In this document: piece after piece, positions 1-8,199 of the stretch | Layout: each line of letters begins with the position of its first letter | Numbering within the stretch: the stretch's first letter is position 1 | DNA from: CAYVBN01 sp964538565 | GTDB lineage: Bacteria > Pseudomonadota > Alphaproteobacteria > Rhizobiales > Xanthobacteraceae | Assembly (NCBI GenBank): GCA_964538565.1 | Contig: CAZIGW010000185.1 | Span: 1-19,981 of the forward strand | Direction: 5' to 3' | DNA: 19,981 nucleotides | Made by a program: the position numbers and the translations under genes | Notes under the pieces: model-generated | Databases searched by the model: none | What the model was told of the DNA's origin: nothing | Seen by the model: the letters and a program-made list of their open reading frames with translations, nothing else

Positions 1-276
1 ACGATCATCCCGGTGACGGACGCGCGCCAGACCGTCACCCCGGTGGTGCAGGCCGGTGCGCTGACGGAATTCATTCCGACGCTGTCCGCGCACGACATCG
101 TGCATGCGGCCGGCGCGCCCCCGATGGTGGCGGCGGCGGCCGGTGCCGTCTGCTATCCGGAAGCCTTCTCGGCGCAGAGCGCTTCCGAGGAGAGCTGGTT
201 GACGCGAACGCTCTCCAGGCTCAGAGGCGGCGACGCGGTCACCGCGATCGACGAGCAGAGCCTCGCGTTGCGTTGA
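1..276 (+). CDS. C-terminal end of an unidentified protein (5' end outside window)
   Basis: Frame 1 is open from the first base to a TGA at 274-276, giving 91 visible codons. Third codon positions are nearly all G or C, as in the clear genes downstream, so this is probably the true 3' end of a gene that starts before the window. A GTG at position 13 could serve as a start, but I see no ribosome binding site before it, and the frame is already open upstream. The segment is rich in Ala, Val and Thr and ends with a more basic, polar tail (SRLRGGDAVTAIDEQSLALR). No catalytic motif, signal peptide or clear membrane span is visible. I do not recognise the family and assign no function. Confidence 0.55.
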   Translation, partial: TIIPVTDARQTVTPVVQAGALTEFIPTLSAHDIVHAAGAPPMVAAAAGAVCYPEAFSAQSASEESWLTRTLSRLRGGDAVTAIDEQSLALR

Positions 277-517
277 GCCCTCCGGCCGACCGGGCGCCGG
301 ACGCGGCGACGCCTTCGGGTTCCCTCATGTGCGGGGCGGAGCCCCCGGACGGCGCTGCGCCACCGCCGGCCGGACCAAGCAGACAGGCTTGCCCCGCGAA
401 CGGACCGAAGGCGACCCTCGCGGCCGCCCCGGCGTTCGCCGGCCCTTGCTCAACCGGTTCTTAACGGCCCGGAGGATACACCTGCGACGGTACGATCGTG
501 AGCGCAGGGTGTGCGGG
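277..517. other. Spacer between the unidentified gene end and the helical-protein gene
   Basis: These 241 bases have no convincing coding pattern. The long frame that continues upstream of the next gene (back to 329) is full of Arg and Gly and lacks the codon pattern of the gene itself. The most AT-containing part is around 447-480, just before the gene, and is the likeliest place for a promoter. I could not find a -35/-10 pair with acceptable spacing. Confidence 0.5.
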
Positions 518-1927
518 ATGGCCGGCGGGCACCCCGTCGAAAAATTGCGAGGATTCCTCCGTGACCTGAAACCGGAGGCGCGGGCCCAGCTCATGGCGGA
601 GCTCGAACGCGGGCTTTCGCGCGGCGAGGAAATGCCCGGCGCCGACCTCGTGCTGCAGGAACTGCGCCGGAGCCTGCGCGGAAAATCGCGGCTGCCCGAG
701 CAGATTGGCGAAGCCGCAAGCCTGTTCTTCGCTCCGGTCGAGCCGTTCGTGGTCGACGACGCGCCGGAGCGCGTCCATCAGGGCCGCATCGCCCAGGCCT
801 CGATCGGTCCCCTGTGGGACTGGATCTGCCGGGACGCCCTGCCGGCGGAGGCGGCCGCGTTCGCGCAGCAGGCCGCCGCGCATCTTGCGGCGAGCGACGG
901 CGCCGCGGCGGAGCAGGCGGCGCGCGGTTTCCAGGATCGCGCCGTGCAGCAGGTCCAGCAGATTCTCGCGGCCGTGCAGGCCGACGACCGCGCCCGCCGG
1001 CGTATGGCCGCGCAGATCGGGACGCCGCGCGCGATCGACGACGTGCAACGTCTGCTGGCGATCCTCAAGGCGCGCGAGGCCCTGGCCGCGGTGGCGAACC
1101 GCCTGCCGATGAGCATCCGCAATCTCGCCGATGATCAGCTCGACGGCCTCAAGGCCGTGCTCGACTCCCCCCTCGCCAGCAAGCCGGATGTGTTTCTCTC
1201 CGCGATCATCCTGGTGATGAACCGCCTCGTGGCGCCATGGCAGCTGATCCGGCTCGCCCGCAAGGCGGCGGAAAGCGACAAGGCTTCGCGCGTGGCGGAA
1301 ACGCCCTACGCGATCACCGTGACGATCGTTCTCGCCGAGCTTGAACGGCTGGTGCGCGAGCTCAAGTACGATCTCAAGCGCGGCCAGGCGACGGCGGTGA
1401 CCTCGCTGCTCAAGGACATCCACGACACCGCCCGCGGCCTTCGCACCGAGATGGATCTCGGCATGGATTCACCCTGGGCGCGCCAGCTCGCCGCGGTCCG
1501 CACCGAGGTCGCCGAACTGCTGAAATCGGAGATCGAGTCGATGCCGGGACGCGTTCGCCGCCTGTTGCGGCCGCGGCCCGCCAAGGAGATCGCGCCGAGT
1601 TCCGCGCTCGATGCCGGCGACGTTGCCGAAACCGAAGCGCTGATCGAATTCGTCGGCGCCTGCCGCAACTATGCGAGCGAGCTCGCCATCAACGAAATGA
1701 CGGCGCGCACCTATTCCGAAGTGCAGCACTATCTGGAAACCGGCACGTCGGCGCTGCTCGACGGCCTGCGCACGGCCGGCGATGCGGACCGCAGCTTCCG
1801 CCAGTCGCAGGTGGACGCCGCGGTGCGGTTCTGCGCCAAGGTGTTCGGCAAGGAATACGCGTCGTTGCTGGCCAAGGCGGCCGAGGTGGCGGCAAACAGC
1901 GAGCGCAAGGCCTCGGCCAAGGCCTGA
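518..1927 (+). CDS. Uncharacterised soluble, helix-rich protein of about 469 residues
   Basis: I do not recognise this protein. ATG 518 is preferred because an AGGG at 506-509 lies just upstream and the sequence before it looks non-coding; GTG 509 is a possible alternative. The product has no signal peptide and no membrane span. It is rich in Ala, Leu, Arg and Glu, and long stretches look alpha-helical. A Gln/Ala-rich segment (residues about 120-160, including AVQQVQQILAAVQADDRARR) could form a coiled coil. A basic stretch, MPGRVRRLLRPRPAKEI, lies near residue 345. The helical C-terminal part contains the only obvious Cys residues close together with charged helices. It is transcribed towards the ccm operon but separated from it by 389 bases, so it is probably a separate unit. 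Codon use matches its neighbours and gives no sign of transfer. It is probably a conserved hypothetical protein of the Hyphomicrobiales. Confidence 0.85.
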   Translation: MAGGHPVEKLRGFLRDLKPEARAQLMAELERGLSRGEEMPGADLVLQELRRSLRGKSRLPEQIGEAASLFFAPVEPFVVDDAPERVHQGRIAQASIGPLWDWICRDALPAEAAAFAQQAAAHLAASDGAAAEQAARGFQDRAVQQVQQILAAVQADDRARRRMAAQIGTPRAIDDVQRLLAILKAREALAAVANRLPMSIRNLADDQLDGLKAVLDSPLASKPDVFLSAIILVMNRLVAPWQLIRLARKAAESDKASRVAETPYAITVTIVLAELERLVRELKYDLKRGQATAVTSLLKDIHDTARGLRTEMDLGMDSPWARQLAAVRTEVAELLKSEIESMPGRVRRLLRPRPAKEIAPSSALDAGDVAETEALIEFVGACRNYASELAINEMTARTYSEVQHYLETGTSALLDGLRTAGDADRSFRQSQVDAAVRFCAKVFGKEYASLLAKAAEVAANSERKASAKA

Positions 1928-1973
1928 AGCGCGATTCGCCAAAGCGCGAACCGGCCTTGCGCAGGATCGCGCT
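1927..1973 (-). repeat. Diverged copy of the dispersed palindromic repeat, starting at a stop codon
   Basis: The stretch begins with AAGCG on the last base of the TGA stop of the preceding gene. It keeps the layout of the clearer copy after glnE: AAGCG, a CG-rich arm, AAG, ACCGG, a second arm, GGA and GCG. Similarity is only partial and was aligned by eye, so this is the weakest copy. Strand is nominal. Confidence 0.4.
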
Positions 1974-2316
1974 CGCATTCTGCAACCCGGCGCATGATCT
2001 TCCCGGCGAACCGATTCCGCTTCGCCGGACCATGCGCCGCGTGGCGGCCGCCGCGATCGGCCGGCCGCGGCATCCAAAAGGTCGCAGTCCCAAATCGTCG
2101 CATCCGTGGGCCCCCCGGATTGCCCGCCGGATCGCCCCACCTTCATTGTCTGCTGCTATGGCGGGCGCTATTGCCCCTTGCGGTCGCCGCTCTCTGCTGT
2201 TCCGTCCTGCCGCGGCCGCATCGGCGTGGCGGGGCCCTGCGGATGGCGGTTGCGGCGGGCGGGACGCCATGATGTAACCCGCGCGCGAATGTCCAACGGC
2301 GGGGTTGTCTAAACGA
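1928..2316. other. 389-base spacer upstream of the ccm operon
   Basis: No gene is supported here; the overlapping short frames are Arg/Pro-rich artefacts of high GC. The first 110 bases hold two copies of the dispersed palindromic repeat. The rest must contain the ccm operon promoter. The best pair I can find is TTGCGG (2250-2255) and TGTAAC (2273-2278), 17 bases apart, but it matches the consensus poorly and is offered only as a guess. Confidence 0.5.
1989..2038 (+). repeat. Compound palindrome of the dispersed intergenic repeat family
   Basis: Two nested perfect 8-base arm pairs are visible. The outer pair is GGCGCATG at 1989-1996 with CATGCGCC at 2031-2038. The inner pair is CCGGCGAA at 2003-2010 with TTCGCCGG at 2021-2028, around a 10-base loop. 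Its reverse complement matches the copies after glnE (core TCCGGCGAAGYGGA). It resembles the common Bradyrhizobium-type intergenic palindrome that begins GCATGATC and contains AACCGG. It may act as a transcript 3'-end stabiliser or terminator for the preceding gene, or be a mobile REP-like element. Confidence 0.7.
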
Positions 2317-3447
2317 ATGATGCTGTGGCTCCTGTTCGCCCTGATGACAGCGGCGGCCGTCTTTGCGGTGCTTTGGCCGCTGTCGCGGGTCCGCGCGGAC
2401 TCGGCGCCCGACAGCGACCTCGCGGTCTATCGCGATCAGCTCGATGAGATCGCGCGCGACCGCGCCGCCGGCACGATCGGAAAGGCCGAGGCGGAAGCTG
2501 CACGGGTCGAAGTGTCGCGCCGGCTGCTGGCGGCCGCCGACGCGGCGGCTGCCCGCGCGAAGTCGGTGACGGACGACGCGGCCGCGGCTCGGCGGCGCCG
2601 TCGCGTTGTCGCCCTGGTGGCGCTTCTCGCAGTGCCGGTCCTTGCCATAGGCTTATACCTCAATCTCGGGTCGCCCGAACTGCCGGGCGAACCCCTGGCG
2701 GAGCGCGTTGCCGCCACCCGGGCCGATCAGCAGTCGTTCGCCGCGCTCGTGGCGCGGGTCGAGGCGCACCTCGAGCAGAATCCGGAGGACGGGCGCGGGT
2801 GGGAGGTGATCGCTCCAGTCTATCTGCGCGCCGGCCGGTTCGACGACGCTGTCCGGGCGCGCCGGAACGCCCTGCGGCTGCTCGGAGAGACGGCGGAGCG
2901 CCAGGCCGACTACGGCGAGGCGCTGGTGGCGGCGGCGAACGGAGTGGTCACGGAGCAGGCCAAGGCAGCGTTCGACCGCGCGGTCGCGCTCGACGCCAAG
3001 GACGTGAAGGCGCGCTTCTATCTCGGGCGCGCCGCCCAGCAGGACGGCAAGCGCGAAGAGGCGGCGCGCATCTGGCATGAACTGCTCGCCGAGGCGCCGC
3101 CGGGCGCAGGCTGGGTCGCACTGGTGCGCCAATCGCTGGCGCAGGTCGAGGGGCCCTCGGCCAGTGCGCCCGGCCCGAGCGCGCAGGACATGGCGGCTGC
3201 CGCGGAAATGCCACCGGAACAACGTAACGCGATGGTTCGCGGCATGGTCGACCGCCTCGCCGCGCGCCTGCGACAGGACGGCTCGGACGTCGAGGGGTGG
3301 CTCCGCCTGGTTCGAGCCTATATGGTGCTCGGGGAGCGGGACAAGGCACGCCAGGCGACATCGGACGCCCGCCGGGCGCTCGCGAACGAGCCCGAGAAGC
3401 TCCGTCGTCTCGATGACGGGGTCAAAGGGCTGGGTGTCGACGGATGA
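2317..3447 (+). CDS. ccmI: CcmI (CycH), cytochrome c maturation: apocytochrome c chaperone and haem-lyase subunit
   Basis: CcmI presents unfolded apocytochrome c to the CcmF/CcmH haem ligation complex in the inner membrane. The N-terminus (LWLLFALMTAAAVFAVLWPL) is the hallmark first membrane helix. A charged cytoplasmic loop follows (residues about 27-90), then a second helix near residues 96-115. The rest is a periplasmic domain with TPR-like helices, for example AKAAFDRAVALDAKDVKARF and the helix pair after it, and a further TPR-like unit at the C-terminus. ATG 2317 is preferred (376 residues); ATG 2320 and an upstream TTG at 2305 in the same frame are possible. It is the first gene of ccmIEFH and lies 19 bases before ccmE. 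Length fits the alphaproteobacterial CycH family. Confidence 0.95.
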   Translation: MMLWLLFALMTAAAVFAVLWPLSRVRADSAPDSDLAVYRDQLDEIARDRAAGTIGKAEAEAARVEVSRRLLAAADAAAARAKSVTDDAAAARRRRRVVALVALLAVPVLAIGLYLNLGSPELPGEPLAERVAATRADQQSFAALVARVEAHLEQNPEDGRGWEVIAPVYLRAGRFDDAVRARRNALRLLGETAERQADYGEALVAAANGVVTEQAKAAFDRAVALDAKDVKARFYLGRAAQQDGKREEAARIWHELLAEAPPGAGWVALVRQSLAQVEGPSASAPGPSAQDMAAAAEMPPEQRNAMVRGMVDRLAARLRQDGSDVEGWLRLVRAYMVLGERDKARQATSDARRALANEPEKLRRLDDGVKGLGVDG

Positions 3448-3466
3448 CGGAAAGAGGTTCCCCGGA

Positions 3467-3958
3467 ATGACACGCAAGCAGCGACGCCTTGCCCTGATCG
3501 GTGTCGGGGTGGGGGTGCTGGGTCTTGCCGTCGCGCTCGTGCTCGGCGCCTTGCGGGACTCCATCGTCTTCTTCCATTCGCCGAGCGACGTGGTGGAGAA
3601 GCACGTGAAGCCGGGCACCCGCATTCGTCTCGGCGGGCTGGTACAGCCGGGGACGCTGGTGCGCGGCGACAACCTGAACGTCCGCTTCGAGGTCACCGAC
3701 GGCAACCGCGCCATCGAGGTCACCTACAAGGGTCTGCTTCCCGATCTGTTCCGCGAGGGGCAGGGCGTGGTCGCCGAAGGGGCGCTCGACAGCGCCGGCG
3801 TCTTCAAGGCCGACACCGTGCTCGCCAAGCACGACGAGCGCTACATGCCCAAGGCAGTCGCCGACGCGCTGAAGAAGCAGGGGCATTGGAAGGACGACTA
3901 CGAGAAAAAGGGCGTCGACAGGAAGGTCGACGCCTCGCCGCCGGCGCGGACGCAATGA
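3467..3958 (+). CDS. ccmE: CcmE (CycJ), periplasmic haem chaperone
   Basis: CcmE binds haem covalently and transiently in the periplasm, then hands it to the CcmF/H ligase. The 163-residue product has one N-terminal membrane anchor (residues about 8-28), an OB-fold-like beta domain, and the signature LAKHDERYMP. In that motif His122 is the covalent haem ligand and Tyr126 the axial ligand, as known for the family. The C-terminal tail is charged and flexible, as usual. The start at 3467 has AGAGG at 3453-3457 upstream. The larger frame that begins at 3077 is only an overlap with ccmI. It sits 19 bases after ccmI and 33 bases before ccmF. Confidence 0.97.
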   Translation: MTRKQRRLALIGVGVGVLGLAVALVLGALRDSIVFFHSPSDVVEKHVKPGTRIRLGGLVQPGTLVRGDNLNVRFEVTDGNRAIEVTYKGLLPDLFREGQGVVAEGALDSAGVFKADTVLAKHDERYMPKAVADALKKQGHWKDDYEKKGVDRKVDASPPARTQ

Positions 3959-3991
3959 GCGGATGGCGAAGGCTTCAAGAAGGCGGACACG

Positions 3992-5974
3992 ATGATCGCT
4001 GAGGTCGGGCATTTCGCGCTCGTGCTGGCGCTCGCATTGGCGCTCGTGCAGTCGACGGTGCCGCTGTTCGGCGCGCGCCGGCGCGACGCGGCGCTCATGG
4101 GAGTCGCGGATCTCACCGCGCTCGTCCAGTTCGGATTCGTCGCCACCGCGTTCGCCGCGCTGGTGACCTGCTACGTGACCTCGGATTTCTCGGTCGTCAG
4201 CGTGTTCGAGAATTCGCACTCGACCATGCCGCTCATCTACAAGTTCACCAGCGTGTGGGGCAACCACGAAGGATCGATGCTCCTCTGGGTGCTGATCCTT
4301 TCTCTGTTCGGGGCGTTGCTGGCCGCGTTCGGCGCGAACGTGCCCGCGACCCTCAAGGCGACGGTGCTCTCGGTCCAGTCGTGGATCGCGGCGGCGTTCT
4401 ATCTGTTCATCTTGCTGACATCGAATCCGTTCGCCCGGCTGCCGAACGCGCCATTCGAGGGGCGCGACCTCAATCCCATCCTCCAGGACATGGGATTGGC
4501 GGTGCATCCGCCGATGCTCTACCTGGGCTACGTCGGCTTCTCGATCTCGTTCTCGTTCGCCATCGCGGCGCTGATCGAGGGCCGCATCGACGCCGCCTGG
4601 GCGCGCTGGGTGCGGCCGTGGACGCTCGCCGCCTGGATGTGCCTGACGCTCGGGATCGCCATGGGCTCCTACTGGGCCTACTACACGCTCGGCTGGGGCG
4701 GCTGGTGGTTCTGGGACCCGGTCGAGAACGCCTCGCTCATGCCCTGGCTCGCCGGCACGGCGCTGCTCCACTCCGCGGTCGTGATGGAGAAGCGCGAAGC
4801 CCTGAAGGTGTGGACCATCCTGCTGTCGATCCTCACCTTCTCGCTCTCGCTCATCGGCACGTTCCTGGTGCGCTCCGGCGTCCTCACCTCGGTGCACGCC
4901 TTCGCGAGCGATCCGACGCGCGGCGTGTTCATTCTCGCCATTCTGGTGCTGTTCATCGGCGGCGGGCTCGCCCTCTACGCCTGGCGGGCGCCGCTCCTGA
5001 AGCAGGGCGGGCTGTTCGCGCCCATCTCGCGCGAGGGAGCGCTCGTCTTCAACAATCTCTTCCTCACCGCCGCCTGCGCCACCGTGTTCGTCGGAACGCT
5101 CTATCCGCTCGCGCTCGAGGCCCTGACCGGCGACAAGATCTCGGTCGGGGCGCCGTTCTTCGACGCGACGTTCGGGCCCCTGTTCATTCCTCTGCTGATC
5201 GCGGTTCCCTTCGGCCCGATGCTCGCGTGGAAGCGCGGCGACGTCTACGGCGTCGCCCAGCGGCTCATGGGGGCGTTCGCGGCCGCGCTCGTCGGGCTCG
5301 CGGCGACGTTCGTGGTCGACGGCGGCGGACCGGTTCTCGCGCCGTTCGGCGTCGGGCTCGCGCTGTTCGTCATGGCGGGAGCCGCCACGGATATCTTCGA
5401 GCGCACCGGCCTGACGCGCGTGCCCGTCTCGATCGCGGTCCAGCGCGCCCTCGGCCTGCCGCGCTCGACCTGGGGGACCGCCTTCGCGCATTTCGGACTG
5501 GGGTTGACGCTGCTCGGCATCGTCGGAGAAACCCAGTGGGGCAGCGAGCGCATCGTCGCCATCAGGCCGGGAGACCAGATCTCGATCCGCCGCTACGACT
5601 TCAGCTTTGACGGGCTGACGCCGCACACCGGACCGAACTATCGCGAGGTCGTCGGCCGGTTCACGGTGCGCCGCAACGGCGAAGAGATCGGCGTCATGCA
5701 ACCGTCGAAGCGCTCGTTCCCGGCGCGCGAAACGACCACGACGCAGACCGCGCTGATGACGCGCGGCTTCAGCCAGCTCTATCTTTCGCTCGGCGACACC
5801 AATGCGGACGGCAGCATCGCGGTGCGGCTCTATCACAAGCCGCTCGTGATGCTCATCTGGATCGGCGCGCTCGTCATGGCGATCGGCGGCGCGCTGTCGC
5901 TTTCCGACCGGCGCCTGCGCGTCGGCGCCCCCAGGCCCGCCCGCTCCAAGCGCGCCATGCAGCCGGCGGAGTGA
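3992..5974 (+). CDS. ccmF: CcmF (CycK), cytochrome c haem lyase core subunit
   Basis: CcmF is the multi-span inner-membrane protein that reduces holo-CcmE haem and ligates it to the CXXCH motif of apocytochrome c. The 660-residue product is hydrophobic throughout, with more than ten likely membrane helices. The WWD signature is at residues 234-246 (GWGGWWFWDPVEN). All four family histidines are present: His172 (HPPMLY), His260 (LLHS), His302 (SVHAFA) and His500 (HFG). They match E. coli H173, H261, H303 and H491 in order and nearly in number. The start ATG 3992 has an AGAAGG at 3978-3983. The gene ends 7 bases before ccmH. It appears intact and of normal length. Confidence 0.98.
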   Translation: MIAEVGHFALVLALALALVQSTVPLFGARRRDAALMGVADLTALVQFGFVATAFAALVTCYVTSDFSVVSVFENSHSTMPLIYKFTSVWGNHEGSMLLWVLILSLFGALLAAFGANVPATLKATVLSVQSWIAAAFYLFILLTSNPFARLPNAPFEGRDLNPILQDMGLAVHPPMLYLGYVGFSISFSFAIAALIEGRIDAAWARWVRPWTLAAWMCLTLGIAMGSYWAYYTLGWGGWWFWDPVENASLMPWLAGTALLHSAVVMEKREALKVWTILLSILTFSLSLIGTFLVRSGVLTSVHAFASDPTRGVFILAILVLFIGGGLALYAWRAPLLKQGGLFAPISREGALVFNNLFLTAACATVFVGTLYPLALEALTGDKISVGAPFFDATFGPLFIPLLIAVPFGPMLAWKRGDVYGVAQRLMGAFAAALVGLAATFVVDGGGPVLAPFGVGLALFVMAGAATDIFERTGLTRVPVSIAVQRALGLPRSTWGTAFAHFGLGLTLLGIVGETQWGSERIVAIRPGDQISIRRYDFSFDGLTPHTGPNYREVVGRFTVRRNGEEIGVMQPSKRSFPARETTTTQTALMTRGFSQLYLSLGDTNADGSIAVRLYHKPLVMLIWIGALVMAIGGALSLSDRRLRVGAPRPARSKRAMQPAE

Positions 5975-5981
5975 GGCGAGA

Positions 5982-6464
5982 ATGCGCGCGCTCCGCGCCA
6001 TCCTGGTGGGTGTCCTGCTGCTCGCGGCTTCGGGCGCCTACGCGGTGCAACCCGACGAGATGCTCAAGGATCCGAAGCTCGAGGCCCGCGCCCGCGCGCT
6101 CTCGCGCGAGTTGCGCTGCATGGTCTGCCAGAACCAGTCGATCGACGATTCGGAAGCGCCGCTCGCCCACGATCTGCGCGTGCTGGTGCGCGAACGGCTC
6201 GAGGCGGGCGACAGCGACGGCCAGGTGCTCGACTATCTGGTGGCGCGTTACGGCGAGTTCGTGCTGCTCAAGCCCCGATTCGAGTGGCACACCGCGCTGC
6301 TGTGGCTCGCACCGCTCGGCGTGCTGCTCGCCGGCGCGATCACGATCGCGGCCGGGGTGATCAGGCGCCGCGCCGGCGTGGCAACGGGCGCCGCGCCGCC
6401 GCCCGAACTGACGCCGGCCGAGAAGGAACGTCTGGCGAACCTCGTGGAAACCGACGCGCGCTGA
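5982..6464 (+). CDS. ccmH: CcmH (CycL), apocytochrome c thiol reductase
   Basis: CcmH keeps the cysteines of apocytochrome c reduced, or forms a mixed disulfide with them, before haem attachment. The 160-residue product has a signal peptide (residues 1 to about 20, ending GAYA). It carries the family motif LRCMVCQNQ with redox cysteines Cys46 and Cys49 in a three-helix periplasmic domain, and a C-terminal membrane anchor near residues 105-127. This is the short alphaproteobacterial CycL form; the TPR portion fused to CcmH in E. coli is supplied here by CcmI. The start ATG 5982 follows a GAGGCGAG and lies 7 bases after ccmF, so translation is probably coupled. It is the last gene of ccmIEFH; the thioredoxin partner CcmG is not in the window. 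Confidence 0.97.
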   Translation: MRALRAILVGVLLLAASGAYAVQPDEMLKDPKLEARARALSRELRCMVCQNQSIDDSEAPLAHDLRVLVRERLEAGDSDGQVLDYLVARYGEFVLLKPRFEWHTALLWLAPLGVLLAGAITIAAGVIRRRAGVATGAAPPPELTPAEKERLANLVETDAR

Positions 6465-6466
6465 GC

Positions 6467-6494
6467 GGTTGCGCACCGGCGTCGGCCGGCAACC
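6467..6494 (+). terminator. Candidate hairpin after ccmH
   Basis: Just after the ccmH stop, GGTTG (6467-6471) and CCGGC (6476-6480) pair with GCCGG (6485-6489) and CAACC (6490-6494), with a 4-base bulge on the left side. The following bases (ATCTGTTT) are only weakly T-rich. A second short stem, CGAAAA/TTTTCG at 6503-6518, follows. It could end the ccm transcript or be an attenuator before degP. Confidence 0.4.
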
Positions 6495-6642
6495 ATCTGT
6501 TTCGAAAACGGTTTTTCGCCCCTGCTTCCTTACTAAACTTTAATCTGGCGGTCAGGACGCTGTAAGGCGGCGCTCACCATGGTGTACGGCGAAGCGCTGC
6601 TGCTGCGCACCCGTCGTCGAGATCAACATGGAGAAAGCGTCA
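6495..6642 (+). promoter_or_regulatory. AT-richer leader before degP, likely promoter region
   Basis: The stretch 6498-6545 (including TTACTAAACTTTAATCT) is clearly richer in A and T than the surroundings and lies between the ccmH hairpin and the degP start. That suggests degP has its own promoter. I could not define a -35/-10 pair with normal spacing, nor a clear heat-shock or extracytoplasmic-stress sigma site. Confidence 0.3.
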
Positions 6643-8181
6643 ATGACCGAGAGCGCCGGACCCGCTCCACGGCTGCGGCGATTTCTGTCGGCCCGCCGTG
6701 TCGTCCTTCTTGCCAGCGCCGCCGCGTTGAGCGGCAGCGTGCTGATCGCCGGATACGGCGGCGGCTCGCAGACGCGGTTGCCTGCGCTGATCTCTCCGGC
6801 CCATGCGCAATCGCCTGCGCGCCCGGTCGGCTTTGCGGACATCGTCGAAAAGGTGAAGCCGGCGGTGATTTCGGTTCGCGTCAAGGTGGATGCGGGCCCG
6901 CGCCTGAGCTCCGACGATTTTCCCTTCGAACGCGGGTCACCCTTCGAGTTCTTCTTCCGCCGGTTCGGAAACCCCGATGATTTCGACGGCCCGCGCGGCA
7001 AGCGCCGGCACATGTTCACCACCGGCCAGGGCTCGGGCTTCTTCATTTCGGCCGACGGCTATGCGGTGACCAACAATCACGTCGTCGACAAGGCCGAGAG
7101 CGTCGAAGTGACGACCGACGACGGCAAGACGTACACCGCCTAGGTGATCGGCACCGATCCGCGCTCCGATCTGGCGCTGATCAAGATCGACGGGCGCAGC
7201 GAATACCCGCATGTGAAATTCGCCGAGGCGACTCCGCGCATCGGCGACTGGGTGCTCGCGGTGGGCAACCCGTTCGGGCTCGGCGGCACGGTGACGGCCG
7301 GCATCGTGTCGGCGCGCGGGCGCGATATCGGCGCCGGCCCGTACGACGACTTCATTCAGATCGATGCTCCGGTCAACAAGGGCAATTCCGGCGGACCGAC
7401 GTTCGACGTCGACGGCGACGTGATCGGCGTCAACACCGCGATCTTCTCGCCGTCGGGCGGCTCGGTCGGCATCGCCTTCGCCATTCCCGCCGACACCGTC
7501 AAGTCCGTGGTGGCACAGCTCAAGGACAAGGGCGCCGTCACGCGCGGCTGGATCGGCGTGCAGATCCAGCCGGTGACCGCCGATCTCGCCGACCGCCTCG
7601 GCCTCAAGCAGGCGCAGGGTGCGCTGGTCGCCCAGCCGCAGTCCAACAGCCCGGCCGAGAAGGCCGGCATCAAGGCCGGCGACGTCATCGTGTCGGTGAA
7701 CGGCGAGCCGGTGAAGGATGCGCGTGCGCTGGCGAAGCGGATCGGCGCCATGTCGCCCGGCACGAGCGTCAGGCTCGGGCTCAACCGCTCGGGCTCCGAG
7801 AAGACCGTGACGCTGACGCTCGGCGAACTGCCGACCGAGCGCGAGGCGCGCGCCGATTCCTCCGGCAAGGAGGAGCAGCACGTCGCGCGGGCCGACGTCC
7901 CGAAGCTCGGGCTGTCGCTCGCGCGCGCGAGCTCGGTCCCCGGCTCCGGCAGCAAGGACGGCGTGGTGGTCACCAACGTCGACCCGGACGGGCCGGCCGC
8001 CGACCGCGGCTTTCGTACGGGGGATGTGATCCTCGAGGTCGCCGGCAAGTCGGTCTCGACCCCGGCCGACGTGCGCAAGGCCGTCAACGAGGCTCATACC
8101 TCGGGCAAAAGGACCATCTTGATGCGGGTGAAGTCGGGCGAGGAGACGCGCTTCGTCGCGGTTCCGCTCGGCAACGCCTGA
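6643..8181 (+). pseudogene. degP: DegP/Do-family periplasmic serine protease, interrupted by an in-frame TAG
   Basis: The DegP/HtrA family degrades or refolds damaged envelope proteins. One frame encodes every expected part in order: a long signal peptide ending AHAQ (about residue 55), the trypsin-like domain with His146 (NNHVV), Asp176 (SDLALIK) and Ser249 (GNSGGP), a first PDZ domain (about 290-375, GWIGVQIQPV) and a second PDZ domain (about 420-505). Codon 167 (7141-7143) is TAG. It falls where homologues commonly read TAKVIGTDP, so AAG to TAG is the simplest change. The stop lies between the catalytic His and Asp, so neither half can be an active protease. ATG 6643 is chosen because GGAGAAAG precedes it at 6630-6637; ATG 6628 is an alternative. 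There is no other frame damage. It could be a recent nonsense mutation, a sequencing or assembly error, or suppressed in vivo; I favour error or recent mutation. Confidence 0.85.
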
Positions 8182-8199
8182 AAGGAAAGGGGCGTATCG

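Noticed and set aside
329..517. N-terminal extension of the helical protein back to ATG 329
   Set aside because: The extra residues are Arg/Gly/Pro-rich without the codon pattern of the gene, and ATG 518 has a better upstream context.
3422..6001. A long minus-strand frame opposite ccmE and ccmF (859 codons)
   Set aside because: It is the antisense shadow of unmistakable ccm genes; the translation is mostly Arg, Glu, Asp and His with no domain.
7141..7143. Genome-wide reassignment of TAG as a sense codon
   Set aside because: The histidine kinase gene ends naturally at TAG (10649-10651) just before glnE, so TAG works as a stop here.
7144..8181. A separate protease gene starting at GTG 7144
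   Set aside because: The GTG directly follows the TAG, has no convincing ribosome binding site, and the product would lack the signal peptide and catalytic His.
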